Below, one piece after another: positions 22,401-25,915 of a DNA stretch of 25,915 nt; within the stretch, counting starts at the first letter, position 1; each line of letters begins with the position of its first letter. Under the pieces are notes generated by a model, which was not told where the DNA came from, did not search any database, and worked only from the letters and a program-made list of their open reading frames with translations. The DNA is from Bacteroidota bacterium (GTDB taxonomy: Bacteria > Bacteroidota > Bacteroidia > Flavobacteriales > Weeksellaceae), in assembly GCA_023387375.1 (NCBI GenBank), contig JAEWIE010000012.1:1-25915 (forward strand), read 5' to 3'. The translations under genes were made by a program, and so were the position numbers.

Positions 22401-23666
22401 ATGGTTGCAAAAATCGGAAAGGGAAGCAATATGTACGGAGCTATTTTGTACAATCAGCAGAAAGTGGAAACGGAAAACGGAGCGGTTCTGTTGCTGAATA
22501 AGATACCCGACACAATGGACGGTAGGTATTCCGTTGCGTACTTCAACAAGTGTTTTGAGCCGTATCTGTCTGCCAATATCCGAACGGAAAAGACGGTACG
22601 GCACATTTCATTGAACCCCGACCCGAAAGACACGGTAAGCGATGAACAGTTTACCGAAATGGCACAGGAATATATGGAGCGTATGGGTTACGGCAATCAG
22701 CCGTATATCGTATTCAAACATACGGACATTGACCGCACGCATATACACATCGTTTCGACCTGCGTGGGCATTGACGGCAGGAAAATCCCCGATGATTACG
22801 ACCACCCTCGCTCAATGGCTATCTGTCGGGATTTGGAAACGAAATACAATCTGCACAAAGCTACCGAGCAGGAACAGAAACACGACAGCAGAAATTTCAA
22901 AAAGGTAGAACAGCAGAAAGGCGATATAAAAAGCCAAATAGCTTCGGTAGTGCGACACCTGCCGAAGTATTACCAATATACAAGCATTGGGACATACAAC
23001 GCTTTGCTTTCGTTTTTGAATATTACGGCAGAGGAAATAAAAGGCGAACGCAACGGAGAGCCTGTACACGGATTGGTATATTTTGCTTTGAACGACAAGG
23101 GAGAAAAGGCAAGCAAACCGTTCAAAGCATCTTTGTTTGGCAAGCACGCAGGAGTAAACGGATTACAACGGCACTTTGAACAATCCAAAGAGAAGATGAA
23201 AACCAACCCTGCGAAGTCTGTTCTCAAAAATTCGGTGGAACTTGCCATTCACACCACAAACAGCGAAAAGGAATTTAAAAAGCAACTTGCCGAACAGGAC
23301 ATTCACACCGTTGTCCGCAGAAACGACAGCGGACGGATTTATGGTATTACTTTTATTGACAATGGTAGCCGTACTGTTTGGAATGGCTCGCAGTTGGACA
23401 GAAACCTGTCGGCAAATCTGTTTAACGATTGGTGGAACAACGGAAACAAACCCGCATTGAAAGCACAGGACAGCCCTGTTTCCGATACGAACACGATAGA
23501 CCACCAACCGACCAAAGACCTTTTCGAGTTTATCACGCAGGAACATTCGCACAGTTCTGATTTGGGATTGTTCAGCCTGTTGCCCCAAGCACAGGGCGAA
23601 GATTACGAGGAACAGGATTTTGCCAATAGAATGAAGAAAAAGAAGAAAACAAGACAAAAAAAATAA
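22401..23666 (+). CDS. Relaxase/mobilization nuclease (MobB type)
   Basis: 421 residues of the relaxase/mobilization nuclease family (Pfam PF03432-like), which nicks one DNA strand at oriT and pilots it into the recipient. The metal-binding three-histidine motif is clear: His107, His114 and His116 in H-T-D-I-D-R-T-H-I-H-I-V. The likely catalytic tyrosine is Tyr12 or Tyr17 in N-M-Y-G-A-I-L-Y-N. The nuclease domain covers about 1-260, followed by a variable region and a Lys-rich end (M-K-K-K-K-K-T-R-Q). It lies directly after the MobC-type gene. No coupling protein follows, so transfer would need a helper element. Confidence 0.92.
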   Translation: MVAKIGKGSNMYGAILYNQQKVETENGAVLLLNKIPDTMDGRYSVAYFNKCFEPYLSANIRTEKTVRHISLNPDPKDTVSDEQFTEMAQEYMERMGYGNQPYIVFKHTDIDRTHIHIVSTCVGIDGRKIPDDYDHPRSMAICRDLETKYNLHKATEQEQKHDSRNFKKVEQQKGDIKSQIASVVRHLPKYYQYTSIGTYNALLSFLNITAEEIKGERNGEPVHGLVYFALNDKGEKASKPFKASLFGKHAGVNGLQRHFEQSKEKMKTNPAKSVLKNSVELAIHTTNSEKEFKKQLAEQDIHTVVRRNDSGRIYGITFIDNGSRTVWNGSQLDRNLSANLFNDWWNNGNKPALKAQDSPVSDTNTIDHQPTKDLFEFITQEHSHSSDLGLFSLLPQAQGEDYEEQDFANRMKKKKKTRQKK

Positions 23667-23707
23667 TAGAGATTGTCCTTATTTTCAAAACAAGTTTTAA
23701 AATTACT

Positions 23708-23715
23708 TACCTTTG
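23708..23715 (+). promoter_or_regulatory. -7 box of the catB promoter
   Basis: TACCTTTG fits TAnnTTTG, 110 bases before the catB ATG. No TTG is seen at the correct spacing. It would give a leader of about 105 bases holding the hairpin at 23763-23790. Confidence 0.5.
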
Positions 23716-23719
23716 TTGT

Positions 23720-23737
23720 ATGAAAAAATCAGATTAG
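23720..23737 (+). CDS. Possible five-residue leader peptide before catB
   Basis: ATG AAA AAA TCA GAT TAG encodes M-K-K-S-D just after the -7 box. Short leader peptides control some antibiotic-resistance genes by translational attenuation (tetQ in Bacteroides, cat genes in Gram-positives). Here the predicted transcription start lies at or next to this ATG, so it may only be chance. Confidence 0.25.
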   Translation: MKKSD

Positions 23738-23762
23738 CATATTTTTAGGAACATATAATCTC

Positions 23763-23790
23763 TGTCAAGGCAATAGATGTTGCCCTGACA
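23763..23790 (+). promoter_or_regulatory. Hairpin in the catB leader
   Basis: TGTCA-A-GGCAA / TTGCC-C-TGACA, two 5-bp stems separated by one mismatch, with a 6-base loop, 35 bases before the catB ATG. No T-run follows, so it is not a plain terminator. It may be an attenuator fold or a remnant of a recombination site. Confidence 0.45.
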
Positions 23791-23825
23791 TTCTATTGAA
23801 TTATTTAATAATAAATGCTAAAAAG

Positions 23826-24485
23826 ATGAATTTTTTCGATAGCCCATTTAAGGGCAAAATAATTAGAGACCATATTACCAACCCCAATATCACGGCTGGG
23901 AAATATTCCTACTATTCCGGTTATTATCATGGACATTCTTTTGATGACTGCGCTCGCTATTTATTTCCAGATAGAGATGACGTTGATAAATTGGTCATAG
24001 GTTCATTCTGTTCCATAGGTAGCGGTGCAAGTTTTATAATGGCGGGCAATCAAGGGCATCGACATAATTGGATATCCAGTTTTCCCTTTTTTTATATGCC
24101 GGAGATTGAAGCATTCAATAAAGCAATTAACGGATTTGAAAACGCGGGCGATACAGTTGTCGGTAATGATGTTTGGATAGGGAGCGAGGCAATGATTATG
24201 CCGGGAGTGAAGATCGGTGACGGGGCGGTAATCGGTAGTAGGTCATTAGTCACCAAAGATGTTGCCCCTTACACTATTGTCGGCGGAAACCCTGCAAAAC
24301 CGATTAAAAAAAGGTTTTCGGACGAAGAGATTCAGATCCTGTTAGATATCAAGTGGTGGGATTGGGATGAAGACATATTGACCGAAGCGATACCTTTAAT
24401 TTGTTCAGGCAACATACAGTCTCTTTTCGATTTTTACAACCAAGTTGTAAAAATCGAAAAGAGAGATTTCCCGTATTGTTTTTGA
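23826..24485 (+). CDS. catB: Type B chloramphenicol O-acetyltransferase
   Basis: Xenobiotic acetyltransferase of the hexapeptide left-handed beta-helix class, which inactivates chloramphenicol by acetyl-CoA-dependent O-acetylation. 219 residues from ATG 23826 (M-N-F-F-D-S-P-F-K-G), the usual CatB start; the longer frame from TTG 23796 is not needed. The conserved block Y-S-Y-Y-S-G-Y-Y-H-G-H-S-F near 27-39 and the G-H-R-H motif at 77-80 carrying the family's catalytic histidine are present. Hexapeptide repeats run over about 55-165 (G-N-D-V-W-I-G-S-E-A), then P-Y-T-I-V-G-G-N-P-A-K. It has its own promoter and terminator, so it is a self-contained resistance unit on the element. Intact and probably active. 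Confidence 0.95.
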   Translation: MNFFDSPFKGKIIRDHITNPNITAGKYSYYSGYYHGHSFDDCARYLFPDRDDVDKLVIGSFCSIGSGASFIMAGNQGHRHNWISSFPFFYMPEIEAFNKAINGFENAGDTVVGNDVWIGSEAMIMPGVKIGDGAVIGSRSLVTKDVAPYTIVGGNPAKPIKKRFSDEEIQILLDIKWWDWDEDILTEAIPLICSGNIQSLFDFYNQVVKIEKRDFPYCF

Positions 24486-24504
24486 CTTATATGTAACAAC
24501 TGCG

Positions 24505-24541
24505 AAAAGCCTTTCAGTTTTATTGCTGAAAGGCTTTTTTT
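24505..24541 (+). terminator. Terminator after catB
   Basis: A 13-bp perfect stem AAAAGCCTTTCAG / CTGAAAGGCTTTT (24505-24517 and 24526-24538) with an 8-base loop and a run of seven T, 19 bases after the stop codon. Confidence 0.92.
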
Positions 24542-24544
24542 AAT

Positions 24545-24600
24545 GTAGAATTTGAAAAGGAGTATTTGAATAAAGAAATCATTACAAAAATCAAAAAGAG
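24545..24600 (+). pseudogene. Remnant of the 3' end of a second mobC-type gene
   Basis: Read from 24545 the bases encode V-E-F-E-K-E-Y-L-N-K-E, matching the last 11 residues of the intact MobC-type protein (A-E-F-E-K-K-Y-L-N-K-E) in 9 of 11 positions. The frame then continues with I-I-T-K-I-K-K, which resembles the relaxase start M-V-A-K-I-G-K, and stops inside the tetR operator. It follows the catB terminator directly. The fragment is more AT-rich and diverged in DNA, so it comes from a related element rather than a recent copy. Confidence 0.65.
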
Positions 24601-24626
24601 AGAAGTACGAGCAAAATTTTTAAGAT

Positions 24627-24646
24627 TATCTACCTATTAGTAGATA
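24627..24646. promoter_or_regulatory. Palindromic operator before tetR
   Basis: TATCTAC-CTATTA-GTAGATA is a perfect 7-bp inverted repeat with a 6-base centre, and it covers the -33 position of the tetR promoter. This is where an autoregulating TetR dimer would bind. Confidence 0.7.
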
Positions 24647-24654
24647 GAAATTTA

Positions 24655-24662
24655 TATCTTTG
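24655..24662 (+). promoter_or_regulatory. -7 box of the tetR-fabF promoter
   Basis: TATCTTTG fits TAnnTTTG and ends only 4 bases before the tetR ATG, so the transcript would be leaderless or nearly so. Confidence 0.65.
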
Positions 24663-24666
24663 CGTT

Positions 24667-25221
24667 ATGGAAACAAAAGAAAAAATAGTAACCGAAGCCA
24701 TAACATTTATCACGACAAGAGGGACAAATGCTTTTAGTTACAAGGATATATCTAAAGAAATTGGCATTAAAACTTCTTCCATCCATTATTATTTTCCGAC
24801 GAAAAATGATTTGATTGTAGCTGTTTTAGAACATGTTATTCAAAAAAATAAAGAAGACAGAAAACGAAACAATTACAGCAATATGAAATCGGCTTTAAGG
24901 GGTTATATAGATGAACATGTCTTAATAAGAGAGCAAAATAAAGTCTCAGTAATTGCTGCATTAGCGGCAGATATAAACACTTTAGAGCCTCAAATCAAAG
25001 CGATATTAAACAACTATATAGAAGAAGAGATAGATTACTTAGCACAAATTCTGAATAAAGGAGAAAAAGAAAACTTATTCGTTTATAAAGCAACTCCACG
25101 TATTCAGGCTTTAATGATATTGACAAATTTATTGGCTATTTCAAGAATATCGATGATAACGAAGGAAATATATTTTGAAGACGTAGCCCGACAAATAATA
25201 ATTGACATAGAGAAAAAATAA
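24667..25221 (+). CDS. TetR-family transcriptional repressor
   Basis: 184 residues. The N-terminal helix-turn-helix domain (about 1-50) is typical: I-V-T-E-A-I-T-F-I-T-T-R-G-T-N-A-F-S-Y-K-D-I with recognition helix S-S-I-H-Y-Y-F-P-T-K-N-D-L. The all-helical C-terminal domain (about 55-184) would bind an unknown ligand and form the dimer. The palindrome at 24627-24646 over its own promoter implies autorepression. Its stop codon overlaps the start of fabF by one base (TAATG), so both are translated from one mRNA and the repressor should control fabF. The ligand cannot be told from sequence. The gene is AT-rich compared with the mob genes. Confidence 0.92.
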   Translation: METKEKIVTEAITFITTRGTNAFSYKDISKEIGIKTSSIHYYFPTKNDLIVAVLEHVIQKNKEDRKRNNYSNMKSALRGYIDEHVLIREQNKVSVIAALAADINTLEPQIKAILNNYIEEEIDYLAQILNKGEKENLFVYKATPRIQALMILTNLLAISRISMITKEIYFEDVARQIIIDIEKK

Positions 25222-25915
25222 TGAAAAGAGTAGTAGTTACAGGGCTTGGAGCATTAACGCCCATTGGAAATAATGTAGACGATTTTTGGCAGTCGCTTTT
25301 AACAGGCGTTAACGGAACTAACCCCATTACAAAATTTGACACATCAAAATTCAAAACAACATTTGCTTGCGAACTCAAAGGCTTTGACCCATTAAACCAT
25401 ATTGAAAAAGCAGAAGCAAGAAAATACGATTTGTTTACGCAGTATGCTTTAATTTCCGTTGAAGAAGCCGTTAAAAATGCCAACATTAATTTTGAAACGC
25501 TGAACAAAAACCGTATTGGCGTTATTTGGGGGTCGGGAAATGGTGGTATCGGCACATTTCAACAGCAGGTAACTGAATTTGCGCAAGGGGACGGAACACC
25601 ACGTTTTAGCCCTTTCTTCATCCCGAAGATGATAGTCGATATTGCTTCGGGCATCATCTCGATAAAATACGGACTTCGCGGCATAAATTTTACAACTGTT
25701 TCAGCTTGTGCAACTTCCAATACCGCAATCATTGATGCCTTTAATTATATCCGTTGGGGCAAAGCAGATATGATAATAACAGGCGGTTCGGAAGCGCCTA
25801 TCAACGAAAGTGCCGTTGGTGGTTTCAACGCGTCAAAAGCATTGTCAACCTTAAATGAAAATCCGCAAATGGCATCACGTCCTTTTGACATCAACAGAGA
25901 CGGTTTTGTTATGGG
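25221..25915 (+). CDS. fabF: 3-oxoacyl-ACP synthase II (FabF-type), partial (3' end outside)
   Basis: First 231 or so residues of a beta-ketoacyl-ACP synthase, which condenses malonyl-ACP with an acyl chain in fatty acid or polyketide synthesis. Start M-K-R-V-V-V-T-G-L-G; the nucleophile Cys163 is in V-S-A-C-A-T-S-N-T-A, at the same number as in E. coli FabF; G-G-S-E-A follows near 192-196. The two catalytic histidines lie beyond the window. It overlaps tetR by one base. A fabF gene as regulated cargo on a mobile element, in addition to the expected chromosomal one, is unusual. It may replace a drug-inhibited enzyme or make a special acyl product; neither can be decided here. Confidence 0.9.
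   Translation, partial: MKRVVVTGLGALTPIGNNVDDFWQSLLTGVNGTNPITKFDTSKFKTTFACELKGFDPLNHIEKAEARKYDLFTQYALISVEEAVKNANINFETLNKNRIGVIWGSGNGGIGTFQQQVTEFAQGDGTPRFSPFFIPKMIVDIASGIISIKYGLRGINFTTVSACATSNTAIIDAFNYIRWGKADMIITGGSEAPINESAVGGFNASKALSTLNENPQMASRPFDINRDGFVM

Larger units (their letters stand above)
19550..25915. mobile_element. Integrative mobilizable element at tRNA-Glu (right end outside the window)
   Basis: To the right of tRNA-Glu lie a large serine recombinase, a small ORF, a repeat-rich likely oriT, a MobC-type protein, a relaxase, catB and a tetR-fabF pair. Codon and base use of the recombinase and mob genes (many CCG, CGG and GGC words) differ from the backbone, and the tetR part is again more AT-rich. 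No VirD4-like coupling protein or type IV secretion gene is visible, which suggests mobilization by a helper element. The left boundary is inside the tRNA 3' half; the matching right attachment site is not in the window. Confidence 0.8.

Noticed and set aside
23763..23790. Integron attC site before catB
   Set aside because: catB genes are often integron cassettes, but no core sites (GTTRRRY and its complement) can be placed around the hairpin, and catB has its own promoter and terminator here.
25136..25555. 139-codon minus-strand ORF opposite tetR and fabF
   Set aside because: Antisense of two recognised genes; composition is that of a shadow frame.
19547..25915. CRISPR array or toxin-antitoxin pair in the mobile element
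   Set aside because: No regularly spaced repeats were found, and the one small ORF (53 residues) has no toxin or antitoxin partner beside it.

Overview
The window reads as the chromosome of a member of Bacteroidota, most likely a flavobacterium (order Flavobacteriales, perhaps near Chryseobacterium or Elizabethkingia; the genus cannot be fixed by eye), carrying an integrated mobile element in its right quarter. The reasons are the Bacteroidota promoter pattern (-7 box TAnnTTTG with TTG about 19-20 bases upstream) in front of many genes, the lack of Shine-Dalgarno sites, Bacteroidota-style ribosomal, LptD and lipoprotein sequences, and an AT-rich backbone.

Backbone, 1-19584. From the left come the str operon on the minus strand (rpsL, rpsG, fusA, start of rpsJ), then plus-strand genes for a Dps ferritin, nicotinate phosphoribosyltransferase, a secreted YciI-like protein, RmuC and a TrmH/SpoU RNA methyltransferase. 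Two paralogous Ala-rich lipoproteins follow on the minus strand. Next is a plus-strand pair (a membrane protein with a helical, possibly HTH-like N-terminal domain, and a lipoprotein). A minus-strand operon encodes a U32/TrhP-type protein, a ferredoxin and 5-formyl-THF cyclo-ligase. A DegP/HtrA protease, a minus-strand group (LptD, RidA, a small membrane protein), a divergent N-acetylmuramoyl-L-alanine amidase and tRNA-Glu(UUC) complete the backbone. DegP, LptD and the amidase are all envelope functions.

Mobile element, about 19550 to beyond 25915. A large serine recombinase gene runs into the 3' half of tRNA-Glu, so that its stop codon lies in the anticodon loop. To its right are a 53-residue ORF, about 630 bases without a convincing gene but dense in inverted and direct repeats (a 106-base branched structure and a likely oriT), a MobC-type relaxosome protein, a MobB-type relaxase, catB (chloramphenicol acetyltransferase), a degenerate copy of the end of the mobC-type gene, and a tetR-fabF pair with a palindromic operator that continues off the window. 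No coupling protein or conjugation machinery is seen, so this looks like an integrative mobilizable element rather than a self-transmissible ICE, although the right end is not visible.

The features most worth attention are the branched structure at 21486-21591, the cargo operon tetR-fabF, the mosaic junction after catB, the recombinase/tRNA overlap, and several genes whose promoter lies so close to the start codon that the mRNA may be leaderless. All names rest on motif recognition without database searches.
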